A stretch of 64,000 bases of DNA. It comes from Legionella nautarum (GTDB lineage: Bacteria > Pseudomonadota > Gammaproteobacteria > Legionellales > Legionellaceae). This document shows positions 41,050 through 50,547 of this stretch, piece after piece. Under the pieces are notes generated by a model. That model saw only the letters and a list, made by a program, of their open reading frames with translations. It was not told the DNA's origin and made no database searches. The translations under genes were made by a program, and so were the position numbers. Position 1 is the first letter of the stretch. Each line of letters starts with the position of its first letter. The DNA lies in contig NZ_LNYO01000024.1 in the NCBI RefSeq assembly GCF_001467895.1, positions 713,602 through 777,601 of the forward strand, read 5' to 3'.

Positions 41050-41210
41050 ATGAGGGATGCTGTCCTAATTCGTCGGGCACCCATCAACCCTTTAAATCAA
41101 GCTATAATCAAGGCCTCGTAAAGAATCAAACGTTTGCAAAAGACTAATTCTTTGCTATAACAGAGCCTATTTTTCCCTGGACTCGCTAGTTCCATGAGTA
41201 AGATTTTGCA

Positions 41211-41846
41211 ATGACCCAAATTGATAAGAAACATTCTAGCCAAGAGGATAATCCTGATACTGAAACAGTTGATGAACAAAGACGGCGATTTTTGTTAGTC
41301 ACAACGGGTGTTTTAGGTGGGATTGGTGCAGCTTGTGCTTTAACTCCTTTCATTTCATCTTGGTTACCCAGTGCTAAAGCTCAAGCAGAAGGCGCTCCTG
41401 TACAAGTGGACCTTAGCCGCTTAGAACCGGGTCAGCAAGTCACTGTGGAATGGCAAGGAAAACCTGTTTGGATAATACGGCGAACAAAGAAAATGCTAGC
41501 GCAACTCGTAGGTCATGACGCGCAATTGCGCGATCCTCAGTCGCTCGTTGAACAACAACCGGCTTACGCAAAAAATCAATACCGTTCAATCAATCCTGAA
41601 TATTTAGTTTTAATTGGCATTTGTACACATTTAGGTTGTGCTCCCAAATATAGACCGGCCGCAAATGAATTTGGCCCACATTGGCCTGGTGGATTTTATT
41701 GTCCTTGTCACGGCTCAACTTTTGATCTTGCTGGGCGTGTATTTAAAGGAGTGCCGGCACCGATTAATTTGGAAGTTCCCCCTTATCGATTTATTAATAG
41801 CAGTACAATTGTCATTGGTGAAGAGGAAGAAGAGTTTTCATCATGA
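41211..41846 (+). CDS. petA: Ubiquinol-cytochrome c reductase Rieske iron-sulfur subunit
   Basis: This subunit carries electrons from quinol to cytochrome c1 in the bc1 complex. The N-terminus has a twin-arginine motif (QRRRFLLVTTG) before its membrane anchor. The 2Fe-2S ligands are in CTHLGCAP and CPCHGS. The 211-residue length is normal. It overlaps petB by 4 bp. Confidence 0.96.
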   Translation: MTQIDKKHSSQEDNPDTETVDEQRRRFLLVTTGVLGGIGAACALTPFISSWLPSAKAQAEGAPVQVDLSRLEPGQQVTVEWQGKPVWIIRRTKKMLAQLVGHDAQLRDPQSLVEQQPAYAKNQYRSINPEYLVLIGICTHLGCAPKYRPAANEFGPHWPGGFYCPCHGSTFDLAGRVFKGVPAPINLEVPPYRFINSSTIVIGEEEEEFSS

Positions 41847-43054
41847 AAAAATTAATCCATTGGATCGATGAGCGCTTTCCTCTGTTAAGTACCTGGAAAG
41901 AACATTTTAGTGACTATTATGTTCCTAAAAATCTTAATTTTTTTTATTTTTTTGGCTCCTTGGCCTTGGTTGTCCTAGCTATTCAATTAATCACTGGATT
42001 ATGGCTAACCATGTTTTATGTACCAACAGCAGAGCAAGCGTTTAACTCAATTGAATATATCATGCGTGATGTAAATTATGGTTGGCTGCTGCGCTATATG
42101 CATTCTACCGGCGCCTCTGCTTTTTTCATTGTGGTTTATTTACATCTGTTTAAAGCATTATTGTACGGTTCCTACCAAAAACCGAGAGAACTGATTTGGC
42201 TTTTAGGGGTGGTACTCTTCATTTTGTTAATAGCAGAAGCGTTTTTTGGCTACCTTCTCCCTTGGGGACAAATGTCCTATTGGGGGGCGCAGGTGATTAC
42301 CTCTCTCCTGTCTGCAATACCTTATGTCGGTGATAATTTAGTCACTTGGCTACGAGGAGATTACAATGTTGCAAATGCGACTTTGCAACGATTTTTTGCC
42401 CTCCACGTGATTGCTATTCCACTTTTATTGCTATTTTTTGTTTTTTTACATCTTATTGCCTTACATAAAGTAGGTTCGAACAATCCTGAGGGCATTGAAA
42501 TTAAAAAACAGCTCAACCAACGGGGTAAACCGCTTGATGGCCTACCTTTGCATCCTTATTTTACCGTTAAAGATTTTGTGGCCGTGCTCGTTTTTTTAAT
42601 TGCGTTTTTTGCAGTCGTATTTTTTTTTCCAGAAATGGGAGGCTATTTTTTAGAACATGAGAATTTCGCTCCGGCAAATCCTTTAATCACTCCTGAGCAT
42701 ATTGCCCCTGTTTGGTATATGACTCCCTTTTATGCCATTTTACGTGCAATTCCTGATAAATTGCTGGGCGTTATTGCTATGGGGCTATCGATTCTAATTT
42801 TATTTTTATTGCCTTGGTTGGATAGAAGCCCGGTGCGCTCAATGCGTTATAAAGGATATTATTCACGCTACGCGTTGGGCTTATTTGTGCTTTGTTTCTT
42901 TATTTTAGGCTACCTAGGTACCGTTAATGTGACACAGGTAAAACAGTATTTAGCCCGCGCTTGTGCATTCATCTATTTTGCTTATTTTCTATGTATGCCG
43001 ATTTATAGTCATTGGGAAAGCTATCGAGAACCGCCCGAGAGGATAAAAGGGTGA
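41843..43054 (+). CDS. petB: Ubiquinol-cytochrome c reductase cytochrome b subunit
   Basis: Cytochrome b holds the two b haems and both quinone sites of bc1. The 403-residue protein has eight to nine membrane helices. Haem-ligand histidine pairs are in MHSTGASAFFIVVYLH (helix B) and HVIAIPLLLLFFVFLH (helix D), and the PEWY-type quinol-site motif appears as PVWY near TPEHIAPVWYMTPFYAILR, a small deviation. It overlaps petA and petC by 4 bp each. Confidence 0.96.
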   Translation: MKKLIHWIDERFPLLSTWKEHFSDYYVPKNLNFFYFFGSLALVVLAIQLITGLWLTMFYVPTAEQAFNSIEYIMRDVNYGWLLRYMHSTGASAFFIVVYLHLFKALLYGSYQKPRELIWLLGVVLFILLIAEAFFGYLLPWGQMSYWGAQVITSLLSAIPYVGDNLVTWLRGDYNVANATLQRFFALHVIAIPLLLLFFVFLHLIALHKVGSNNPEGIEIKKQLNQRGKPLDGLPLHPYFTVKDFVAVLVFLIAFFAVVFFFPEMGGYFLEHENFAPANPLITPEHIAPVWYMTPFYAILRAIPDKLLGVIAMGLSILILFLLPWLDRSPVRSMRYKGYYSRYALGLFVLCFFILGYLGTVNVTQVKQYLARACAFIYFAYFLCMPIYSHWESYREPPERIKG

Positions 43055-43788
43055 ATAAACAGCTCATTAAATTTCTGATTGGTTTGTTGGCAATATTTCT
43101 GCTAAAAATTGCCCAGAGTACTCCAATGAGTTTATTGCCAGTCAAAGTTGAAGTTCAAGACAAAGCAAGGCTTCAACGAGGGGCAAAAATTTTTATGAAT
43201 TATTGCTCGGGCTGCCATTCTTTGCGCTATTTACGCTATAACCGAATGGGTAAAGACTTAGGCTTGCTAAGCTTTGATGGGCAATTAGATAAGAATTTAT
43301 TGATCAACAATCTCATTTTTACTACGGCAACAATTCAAGATCCTATTCAAATTAGTATGCCAGCTACGGATGCTCGACAATGGTTTGGACTGGTACCACC
43401 GGATTTATCGTTAGTTGCACGTGAACGAGGTGCAGCCTGGCTATATACCTATTTAAAAAGTTTTTACGCAGACAGCTCTCGTCCCTTTGGTACTAATAAT
43501 TTATTAGTGCCTGAGGCAGCAATGCCTAACGTGCTAGCGCCTCTTGAAGGGGAGGTGGTTCTAGTAAGAGAGAATGGCGAGCAAAAGCCTCATCTGTTGC
43601 TTAAGGGTAGAGGTGAAATGAGTCAACAGCAGTTTGATAACCTACTCGAAGATTTAGTTGGTTTTTTAGTGTATGTGAGTGAACCGGCACAATTAATCCG
43701 CTATCGTATCGGTATTGGAGTGCTTGCCTTTTTAGGTGTTTTTTTATTGGTTACTTATAGTCTTAAAAAACTTTATTGGAAAAAATGA
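43051..43788 (+). CDS. petC: Ubiquinol-cytochrome c reductase cytochrome c1 subunit
   Basis: Cytochrome c1 accepts electrons from the Rieske protein. A GTG at 43051 overlapping the petB stop is taken as the start, giving an N-terminal signal segment (LIKFLIGLLAIFLLKIA). The haem site is CSGCH in MNYCSGCHSLRYLRYNRMG, with a methionine ligand candidate in AAMPNVLAPLEG, and a C-terminal membrane anchor (about 218-238). At 245 residues it is normal for proteobacteria. Confidence 0.95.
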   Translation: MNKQLIKFLIGLLAIFLLKIAQSTPMSLLPVKVEVQDKARLQRGAKIFMNYCSGCHSLRYLRYNRMGKDLGLLSFDGQLDKNLLINNLIFTTATIQDPIQISMPATDARQWFGLVPPDLSLVARERGAAWLYTYLKSFYADSSRPFGTNNLLVPEAAMPNVLAPLEGEVVLVRENGEQKPHLLLKGRGEMSQQQFDNLLEDLVGFLVYVSEPAQLIRYRIGIGVLAFLGVFLLVTYSLKKLYWKK

Positions 43789-43814
43789 AATTTTACATGG
43801 CTGAGCCAAGACCA

Positions 43815-44027
43815 AATGGCGCTGCCTTAAGCGTTTTTTTGACTACTTTTAACCCACCCCTACCTCCCGTGACTTGTTCACGGGATCCAGAGATCTCAGT
43901 ATGAAAGAAGATCGCCTGGATCCCGCGACAAGCCGCGGTAGGTAGGAACGAGAGTAGAGTTTGCAACAACGCCGGACAAGCCGCGGGAGGTGGACAGAAG
44001 GGATTTTATCTTTAAGGAAGCGCCGTT
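43815..44027. repeat. Nested palindromic repeats (outer palindrome around family A copy 2)
   Basis: Outer arms AATGGCGCTGCCTTAAG (43815-43831) and TTTAAGGAAGCGCCGTT (44011-44027) pair at 14 of 17 positions. Inside, 43861-43944 is a family A palindrome (arms TACCTCCCGTGACTTG and CAAGCCGCGGTAGGTA) that matches 2543-2633 in reverse. A further partial unit, GGACAAGCCGCGGGAGGTGGA, lies at 43974-43994. The whole occupies the 372 bp between petC and sspA, which otherwise hold only the sspA promoter region. Confidence 0.75.
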
Positions 44028-44160
44028 AGGCCAAAACTCTACCCACAAGGTTGAATAGAAAAAATTCTAAGAGAGACAACCAGACCTCTAAAGTTGTGAT
44101 AGAATGGTGCCTTTTGGCATACTGTAAAGTATGAGTTAATCGATTTTCAGAGGAGTTACG

Positions 44161-44781
44161 ATGGCCATTGTAGCAAAACGTACGATCATGTCTTTATATT
44201 CTGACAATGATGATGTTTATAGTCATCAAGTGCGAATAGTTTTAGCGGAAAAAGGAGTTAATGTTGAAATCCTTCACGCTAAGCAAGGGGAGGCTACGGA
44301 CGATTTGTATGCAATTAATCCTTATGGGTCTGTTCCAACCCTTCTCGATCGCGAATTAGTATTGTATGAAGCGCGCATTATTATGGAGTATTTAGACGAA
44401 CGTTTTCCTCATCCCCCATTGCTTCCTGTTTATCCAGTTGCTCGTGCTGAAGCACGTAAAATGATGTATCGTGTAGAGCAAGATTGGTATCAATTATTAC
44501 AGCGTATAAAAGCTGGTATTGAAGTTGAGGAAGCGCGTCAGCATTTGGCCGACAGTTTGATAAGCCTTGAGCCTGTTTTTGCTGACAAACCTTATTTTCT
44601 AAGTGATGAATTCTCATTACTGGATTGTGCGCTTGCTCCTTTATTATGGCGATTGCCGCAATTAGGAATCGACATTCCAACGAAATTAAAAGGTTTAAAT
44701 GCTTACATGCAGCGTTTATTTAAACGAGATTCATTCCAAGCGAGCTTAACGGACGTTGAGAGACAATTGAGAGCGGCCTAA
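44161..44781 (+). CDS. sspA: Stringent starvation protein A
   Basis: SspA has a glutathione-S-transferase fold and binds RNA polymerase to change transcription under starvation and acid stress. The N-terminal thioredoxin-like domain (LYSDNDDVYSHQVRIVLAEKGV, NPYGSVPTLLDRELVLYEARIIMEYLDERFPHPPL) and the helical C-terminal domain match the family. Length is 206 residues. sspB follows after 1 bp. Confidence 0.95.
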   Translation: MAIVAKRTIMSLYSDNDDVYSHQVRIVLAEKGVNVEILHAKQGEATDDLYAINPYGSVPTLLDRELVLYEARIIMEYLDERFPHPPLLPVYPVARAEARKMMYRVEQDWYQLLQRIKAGIEVEEARQHLADSLISLEPVFADKPYFLSDEFSLLDCALAPLLWRLPQLGIDIPTKLKGLNAYMQRLFKRDSFQASLTDVERQLRAA

Positions 44782-44782
44782 G

Positions 44783-45190
44783 ATGACTACCATGACTTCC
44801 AACAAGCCTTATCTGATTCGTGCAATCTATGATTGGATAGTGGATAACGATTTAACGCCTTATATTTTGGTTAATACAGACTATCCCGATGTTCAAGTGC
44901 CGCAGGAACATGTTAATGGTGGTCGAATAGTGTTGAATATTTCACCTAAAGCTTGTCGAGGCTTGCATCTAGAGAATGATAGAATTGTTTTTACTGCGCG
45001 ATTCTCTGGACAAAGTGTGCAAATTTTTGTTGTCCCTGCAGCAGTACTTGCGATCTACGCTAAAGAAAATGGTCGTGGGATGGAGTTTGGTGAAGAATAT
45101 GGAGATGAACCTCCCCCACCAAAAACCTCCTTTAGCAAAGGGCGAAACAAACCGGCATTAACCCTGGTGAAAAAAGAGAATAAAGATTAA
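44783..45190 (+). CDS. sspB: ClpXP protease adaptor SspB
   Basis: SspB delivers ssrA-tagged peptides to ClpXP. The folded tag-binding domain is clear (LIRAIYDWIVDNDLTPYILVNTDYP, IVLNISPKACRGLHLENDRIVFTARFSGQ), followed by a flexible acidic/proline linker (about 100-115) and the short C-terminal ClpX-binding tail (PALTLVKKENK). Length is 135 residues. It forms an operon with sspA. Confidence 0.95.
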   Translation: MTTMTSNKPYLIRAIYDWIVDNDLTPYILVNTDYPDVQVPQEHVNGGRIVLNISPKACRGLHLENDRIVFTARFSGQSVQIFVVPAAVLAIYAKENGRGMEFGEEYGDEPPPPKTSFSKGRNKPALTLVKKENKD

Positions 45191-45248
45191 ATGCTTTGAT
45201 CAATGGGATAGATGTTGAAAGACGAGCTAAGTTATAGTTGCTAATTAA

Positions 45249-45350
45249 CCGTTCGGACTGGTCAGACTTAGAAGGCATTCATGCCCGTATCGACGTTTTC
45301 AGGAACTAATAGGTTTCGAGACGGCGTGAATACCTCCTCAGCCCAAACGG
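45249..45350. repeat. REP-like palindrome (about 100 bp)
   Basis: Ends CCGTTCGGAC and GCCCAAACGG pair imperfectly, and the inner arms GGCATTCATGCCCGTATCGA and TTTCGAGACGGCGTGAATAC pair well. The TTCGAGACGGCG core is shared with 26261-26280 and with family B. It lies in the 336 bp between sspB and nnr, next to a gene remnant. Confidence 0.65.
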
Positions 45351-45351
45351 A

Positions 45352-45459
45352 GCTAAAGATGAAAAAATCCTATCTTGGCTTGATGGCAAGTACTCAGGCA
45401 AACCTGATGATGAACTCAGATTAGTCCGTCTGCGAAAATCAAAACTCAAAGTTACCTAA
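45352..45459 (+). pseudogene. Possible C-terminal gene fragment
   Basis: Directly after the palindrome, an open stretch of 35 codons ending in TAA has protein-like content (AKDEKILSWLDGKYSG followed by KPDDELRLVRLRKSKLKVT). No start codon precedes it apart from repeat sequence, so it looks like the tail of a gene whose front was lost or replaced by the repeat. I do not recognise the family. Confidence 0.35.
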
Positions 45460-45526
45460 CCCATTGATTTTTGCCTCTGAACTTTTCACTATTAAAGCTT
45501 CACTTATCTAAGGGAGCACTAAAGCG

Positions 45527-47014
45527 ATGACATCAGCAAAAATTGCCCTATATCAGACTCCACAAATTCGTTCATGTGAAAAAATGGCCATTGATGATTT
45601 GGGTCTGCCTGAAGATGAATTGATGAAGCGTGCGGGTTCTAGCGCTTTTTCTACTCTGACAATGTTGCATCCTGATGTCAGAACCATTGCCGTTTTTTGT
45701 GGTAGTGGCAATAATGCTGGTGATGGTTATGTATTAGCAAGACTTGCCCAGGAAAAAGGCTATTCTGTTGTTATTAATCAATATAAAAGCGTTGAAAATT
45801 TACCCCCTGCCGCTCGACATGCTGCTTCGCAAGCGGTGGCTGCAGGCGTGCTTTGCCAATGTTTAGATGATCCTATCGATAGTGATGCCGAGCTAATTGT
45901 GGATGCCTTGCTGGGTATTGGTTTAAAAGGCGAGGTCCATGGACCCATAGCGACTGCTATTAATCAAATGAATGATTCCAAGCTGCCAATCTTAGCGATT
46001 GATACGCCTTCTGGCTTGGATGCAGACACAGGACAGGTAATGGGTGTCTGTGTACGAGCTACTGCGACAGTGACTTTTATTGGTTATAAATTGGGCTTAA
46101 TGACTTTGGATGGGCCGGATCATTGCGGACAAATTATTTGTCATAATCTTCAGCTTGATAAATGCTTAGCTGCCGTGCAACCAGTCGCCTTTCTTTTAGA
46201 TGGTCAACTAAGACAGCAACTCCTGCCGCCTCGTTTAAAAAATTCTCATAAAGGAAAATTTGGTCATGTTTTGGTAATCGGTGGAAATTATGGTATGCCA
46301 GGAGCGGTTTACATGGCTACAAACGCTGCTTTGCGAGTCGGAGCAGGTTTAGTCACAGTTGCCACACGGCCGGAACATGCAAGGCAGGTTTTACCCCTGC
46401 TGCCAGAAGCCATGCTGCATGGAGTTGATGAGATTGCTGATTTGCTTCCATTAATCGCCAAGGCAACAGTCTGTATTCTTGGGCCGGGCTTAGGCGAAGA
46501 CGAATGGGCAAAAGCCTTATTTACCGCTGCCCTTGCTTCACAGTTGCCAATGATCATCGATGCTTCAGCGCTTAGGCTTCTGGCCCAAAACCCTCAACAT
46601 GATGATAATTGGATACTCACACCTCACCCCGGCGAGGCCGCGAATTTATTAGATGATACGACTGCTGAAATCCAGAAAGATCGCTATCAAGCAGTGATTC
46701 GCTTACAAGATCAATATGGGGGTAATGTTGTACTTAAAGGTGCTGGCTCGCTGGTAGCAACCGATGAATCGGAAGTTTACCTCTGCAATGCGGGAAATCC
46801 AGGAATGGCTAGTGCTGGGATGGGTGATGCCTTGAGTGGCATCATTGCAGGTTTAGCCGCACAAGGATTACTGCTTTCTGAGGCTGCTAAATTAGGTGTT
46901 TGGTTGCATGCGACGGCCGGCGATGCCGCCGCTGCAAAGAAAGGGGAGAGAGGTTTACTTGCTAGTGATCTCATGCCTCAGCTTCACCGCTTAGTAAACT
47001 GGGTAAACGAATGA
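45527..47014 (+). CDS. nnr: Bifunctional NAD(P)H-hydrate repair enzyme (epimerase and ADP-dependent dehydratase)
   Basis: Nnr repairs damaged, hydrated NADH and NADPH. The N-terminal YjeF/AIBP epimerase domain (about 1-215) has VFCGSGNNAGDGYV and AIDTPSGLDADTG. The C-terminal dehydratase domain (about 225-495) has the GPGLG motif and the catalytic stretch NAGNPGMASAGMGDALSGIIAG. At 495 residues both domains are complete. tsaE overlaps its end by 4 bp; the nnr-tsaE-amiB-mutL-miaA order is conserved in gammaproteobacteria. Confidence 0.95.
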   Translation: MTSAKIALYQTPQIRSCEKMAIDDLGLPEDELMKRAGSSAFSTLTMLHPDVRTIAVFCGSGNNAGDGYVLARLAQEKGYSVVINQYKSVENLPPAARHAASQAVAAGVLCQCLDDPIDSDAELIVDALLGIGLKGEVHGPIATAINQMNDSKLPILAIDTPSGLDADTGQVMGVCVRATATVTFIGYKLGLMTLDGPDHCGQIICHNLQLDKCLAAVQPVAFLLDGQLRQQLLPPRLKNSHKGKFGHVLVIGGNYGMPGAVYMATNAALRVGAGLVTVATRPEHARQVLPLLPEAMLHGVDEIADLLPLIAKATVCILGPGLGEDEWAKALFTAALASQLPMIIDASALRLLAQNPQHDDNWILTPHPGEAANLLDDTTAEIQKDRYQAVIRLQDQYGGNVVLKGAGSLVATDESEVYLCNAGNPGMASAGMGDALSGIIAGLAAQGLLLSEAAKLGVWLHATAGDAAAAKKGERGLLASDLMPQLHRLVNWVNE

Positions 47015-47481
47015 CAGCTCTGAGTTCCATCGATTTACCGAATGAACGCAGTTCAGAGCAGCTTGCAACTCAGTTAGCAGCTTGTTTAACCACGCCTTTA
47101 GTGCTTACTTTCAGCGGTGAAATAGGTGCAGGAAAAACAACATTTATTCGCGCTATGCTGCGCGCCTTAGGCGTGAAATCAGCGATTAAAAGTCCAACTT
47201 TTTCATTGATTGAGAGTTATCAATGTGGGGGCTTGCAAATACATCATTTTGATCTGTATCGTATTCATGATGAGACGGAGCTGGAGTATATTGGTTTTAG
47301 AGATTATTTTTCGTCGAATTCGGTCTGCTGTATTGAATGGCCGGAGCGTGCGAATCATAGTCTAGAACAGGTTGATATTAATTTTGCATTTGCTATCAGT
47401 GGGGGCGGACGCTTACTAACTGTACATGCATTAAGCGCCGCTGGTCTAACAATTTTGTCTTGCCTTGAAGGTAAACAATGA
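47011..47481 (+). CDS. tsaE: tRNA threonylcarbamoyladenosine biosynthesis ATPase TsaE
   Basis: TsaE is the ATPase that works with TsaB and TsaD to make t6A37 in ANN-decoding tRNAs. The Walker A motif is GEIGAGKTTF near residue 40, and SPTFSLIESYQ plus HHFDLYRIHDETELEYIGFRDYF follow in family order; IEWPE is also present. The 156 residues match the usual size. It overlaps nnr and amiB by 4 bp each. Confidence 0.95.
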   Translation: MTALSSIDLPNERSSEQLATQLAACLTTPLVLTFSGEIGAGKTTFIRAMLRALGVKSAIKSPTFSLIESYQCGGLQIHHFDLYRIHDETELEYIGFRDYFSSNSVCCIEWPERANHSLEQVDINFAFAISGGGRLLTVHALSAAGLTILSCLEGKQ

Positions 47482-48884
47482 GTATACGAACGTTTTGTTT
47501 TGGTTTGTTGATGGCCTGTTGCTCTACTGTTATGGCGGCAAAACTGCTATCGATAGATATTAAGCAGGAATCAGGTCACCCCTCCGTGCTTTTTAAATTG
47601 GATAGCGCAGTAGCTCATAGGGTATTCACGCTCACTAATCCGAATCGAGTGGTCATTGATTTTGATGATACGAATTTAGCGGTCGATCTGAATCATGTTA
47701 ATTTGGGTAGTCAGTTGATTAAATATATTCGAAGCGGTCATCCTAATCCAAAAACCTTACGTTTGGTTTTTGAAGTGAGCCAAGTAGTCCAGACAACAAC
47801 AAATCCACTAAAGTCTGCTGCGGCCAAACATGGATTTACGCTTGATTTATCAGCTCACGGTGGGCCGCCAGTTAAACCCAGCAGGCCAGTTAAGCTAGCA
47901 TCGATCGCGAAATCAGCAGAACCCACTAAGCCTGTCTCATCGCTGCCGGTTTCGGTTCGCCATGCTCCAGGTCGAAATTTACGTGATGTCGTTGTGGTCT
48001 TAGATGCTGGTCATGGAGGAAAAGATCCAGGGGCTAGTGGGCCAAGAAATGCCATTGAAAAAGATGTGACCTTAGCGATTGCTTTAAAGTTAAAGCAAAT
48101 TATTGATAAGCAACCTGGTATGCGCGCAGTTTTAACGCGTAAGGGTGATTATTATATTGGTTTACGTGAGCGCTTAACTATCGCAAGAAAATATAATGCT
48201 GATGTTTTTGTTTCAATTCATGCGGATGCGTTTATTAATCAACAATCCAACGGCGCTTCAGTTTTTGCTTTATCTCAGTCTGGGGCAACCAGTGAAGCGG
48301 CGCGTTGGTTAGCTGAGAAGGAAAACTATTCAGAATTAGGTGGTGTTAATTTAGCCGATTTGGATGACCAGAGTGGGTTAGTACGCACAGTTTTAATTGA
48401 TTTGTCCCAAACGGCTACTATCGGCTCGAGTCTGCATATGGGGGATAGGGTTTTACACCATTTAGATGCAATTACTACCTTGCATAATAACAAAGTCGAG
48501 CAGGCTCGATTTATGGTGCTTAAATCACCAGATATCCCCTCCATTTTGATTGAAACTGGATTCATTTCTAATCCTCGTGAAGAAAAAAATCTGACTTCCG
48601 CGGCTTATCAAACTAAGCTCACACAAGCTATTTTTCAAGGGCTTAAACGTTATTTCTGGGATTATCCTCCTCATGGTACACGTGTTGAAATGCTAGCAGG
48701 CGGTGGCAATAATATGATACAAACGCAAAAAGCGAATACCCATCTCGTGCAAAGAGGAGAATCGTTGCCCAAGATTGCTAAGCAATATCATGTCACTGTT
48801 GCGGCTTTGCAAGCGGCAAATCATTTGTCGGGCTCTCTAGTGCGAGCCGGGCAAAAATTGATCATTCCGTCTTCGGTGACTTGA
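47478..48884 (+). CDS. amiB: N-acetylmuramoyl-L-alanine amidase with AMIN and LysM domains (AmiB type)
   Basis: This periplasmic zinc amidase cuts septal peptidoglycan during cell separation. A signal peptide (1-20) is followed by an AMIN domain (about 25-120), a linker, an amidase_3 domain (about 168-395) with VVLDAGHGGKDPGA and the catalytic glutamate in SILIETGFISN, and a C-terminal LysM domain (about 418-466). Such amidases usually need EnvC/NlpD-type activators. The name AmiB rests on synteny with tsaE and mutL. Length is 468 residues. Confidence 0.92.
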   Translation: MSIRTFCFGLLMACCSTVMAAKLLSIDIKQESGHPSVLFKLDSAVAHRVFTLTNPNRVVIDFDDTNLAVDLNHVNLGSQLIKYIRSGHPNPKTLRLVFEVSQVVQTTTNPLKSAAAKHGFTLDLSAHGGPPVKPSRPVKLASIAKSAEPTKPVSSLPVSVRHAPGRNLRDVVVVLDAGHGGKDPGASGPRNAIEKDVTLAIALKLKQIIDKQPGMRAVLTRKGDYYIGLRERLTIARKYNADVFVSIHADAFINQQSNGASVFALSQSGATSEAARWLAEKENYSELGGVNLADLDDQSGLVRTVLIDLSQTATIGSSLHMGDRVLHHLDAITTLHNNKVEQARFMVLKSPDIPSILIETGFISNPREEKNLTSAAYQTKLTQAIFQGLKRYFWDYPPHGTRVEMLAGGGNNMIQTQKANTHLVQRGESLPKIAKQYHVTVAALQAANHLSGSLVRAGQKLIIPSSVT

Positions 48885-48921
48885 GGAAAAGATGAATGGT
48901 ATCCATTGGTTGTAGAATGGC

Positions 48922-50547
48922 ATGAGAATTCACCAACTGCCCATCGCCGTAGCAAATCAAATTGCTGCCGGTGAAGTGATTGAACGACCTGCTTCGGTGG
49001 TCAAAGAGATATTGGAAAATGCCTTTGATGCACGAGCTAGTTTAATTAATATTGAGATTGGTTATGGCGGCTTAAATCAAATTAAAATAAGTGACAATGG
49101 TATTGGTATTGTGGCCGATGACTTACCTCTCGCAATCGCTGCACACGCCACTAGTAAAATTACTCAGCTTCAGGATTTATATTCTATTGCCAGTATGGGA
49201 TTTCGTGGCGAAGCTTTGGCAAGTATTGCTTCAATATCGCGTTTATCCATTAGCTCTAAATCAGCCAATCAACAACATGCAATGTCGCTCTCCACTGCAG
49301 GAGGGGAGGTTATTCATCTAGCGCCTTGTGCGCGCAATCAAGGCACAACCATTGATGTGCGCGATATTTTTTTTAATGCGCCAGTGAGGAAAAAATTTTT
49401 AAAATCCGAGCGTATGGAATTCCAAGCCATTGAAACGGTTGTTAGACGTTTTGCCTTGAGTGCTCCCGAAATAGCGATTTCTCTAAGCCATAATGGTAAG
49501 CAACAATTCAATTTACCGGCTGCTCATTGTGATAAAACGCAATTGGCGCGTATTCGCAAATTATTGGGAAAAACTTTTATTGATCAGGCACGCTATTTCG
49601 ATATCGAGCATGCCGGCCTGCGGTTATATGGATGGATTAGTACGGTTGATTATCAGCGTTCTCAAAATGATAAACAATGGATTTACGTCAATAAACGCAT
49701 GGTGAAAGATAAATTATTAAATCATGCAATCAAACAAGCCTATGACGATTTATTGCATCCAGGGCGTTATCCTGCCTGTTTATTATATTTAACGATTAAC
49801 CCTGCGGAAGTGGACGTCAATGTGCATCCTACAAAGCATGAGGTACGATTTCAGCAGCCGCGATTAGTTCATGATTTTATCAGTTCTCAGATTCATCAAG
49901 TCTTGCATAAACCGAGTTTGCAAGCAGGGAATTATTCCCAAGAAACTCTTCCCGACCTGCCCCAATTACAGGTTTGTGAACCCTATTCTCCGCCCCTTTT
50001 CATGAAAAAAAAGGTTGATTCGCCAGAGAAAAAAAGTTGGATAGCTTTAAATACCTCCTATGTTTTAATTTTTTTGCAGGAGCAACCTTATTTAATCGAT
50101 ATCGTTGCTTTACAGCGCCATTGGCTTTTGTCAATTCTCGCAGGGGAAGCCCTACCTTTAGCCAGTCGTCCTTTACTCGTTCCAGTCAGTTATGCCGTAA
50201 AGCAGTCTAATCTTGAACAGATTGATGAATATCGACAAAGTTTAAGCCAAATTGGTATAGGTTTCGATTTGGCAACGGAGCAGACAGTGTTAATTCGTAG
50301 TTTACCCCTTGTGATTCCAAACTTGGATCTAAAACAATTTCTAACTATGGTCTTTGAGTCTCCGCCATTATCTGTAAGCAAGCTGTTTGAATTGTTGACT
50401 TTCTGCCAATCTTTTGATGCTCAATCTGCAAGGGAAGAGGAAATTGGCATACTAAGTGACTATTTACGGACCTTAGGTAGTGATAAACTAAACATCTGGT
50501 GCAAGCATTTATCCAAAGAAACCTGCCGAGGTTTGCTAAATGCCTAA
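48922..50547 (+). CDS. mutL: DNA mismatch repair protein MutL
   Basis: MutL couples MutS recognition to strand incision. The N-terminal GHKL ATPase is clear: IAAGEVIERPASVVKEILENAFDA, DNGIGI and GFRGEALASIASI. The C-terminal dimerisation domain is present, but the endonuclease motif DQHAxxExxxxE is absent; the segment there reads LIDIVALQRHW. It may therefore rely on a separate nuclease, as E. coli MutL does on MutH. Length is 541 residues, on the short side. Its end overlaps miaA by 8 bp. Confidence 0.95.
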   Translation: MRIHQLPIAVANQIAAGEVIERPASVVKEILENAFDARASLINIEIGYGGLNQIKISDNGIGIVADDLPLAIAAHATSKITQLQDLYSIASMGFRGEALASIASISRLSISSKSANQQHAMSLSTAGGEVIHLAPCARNQGTTIDVRDIFFNAPVRKKFLKSERMEFQAIETVVRRFALSAPEIAISLSHNGKQQFNLPAAHCDKTQLARIRKLLGKTFIDQARYFDIEHAGLRLYGWISTVDYQRSQNDKQWIYVNKRMVKDKLLNHAIKQAYDDLLHPGRYPACLLYLTINPAEVDVNVHPTKHEVRFQQPRLVHDFISSQIHQVLHKPSLQAGNYSQETLPDLPQLQVCEPYSPPLFMKKKVDSPEKKSWIALNTSYVLIFLQEQPYLIDIVALQRHWLLSILAGEALPLASRPLLVPVSYAVKQSNLEQIDEYRQSLSQIGIGFDLATEQTVLIRSLPLVIPNLDLKQFLTMVFESPPLSVSKLFELLTFCQSFDAQSAREEEIGILSDYLRTLGSDKLNIWCKHLSKETCRGLLNA

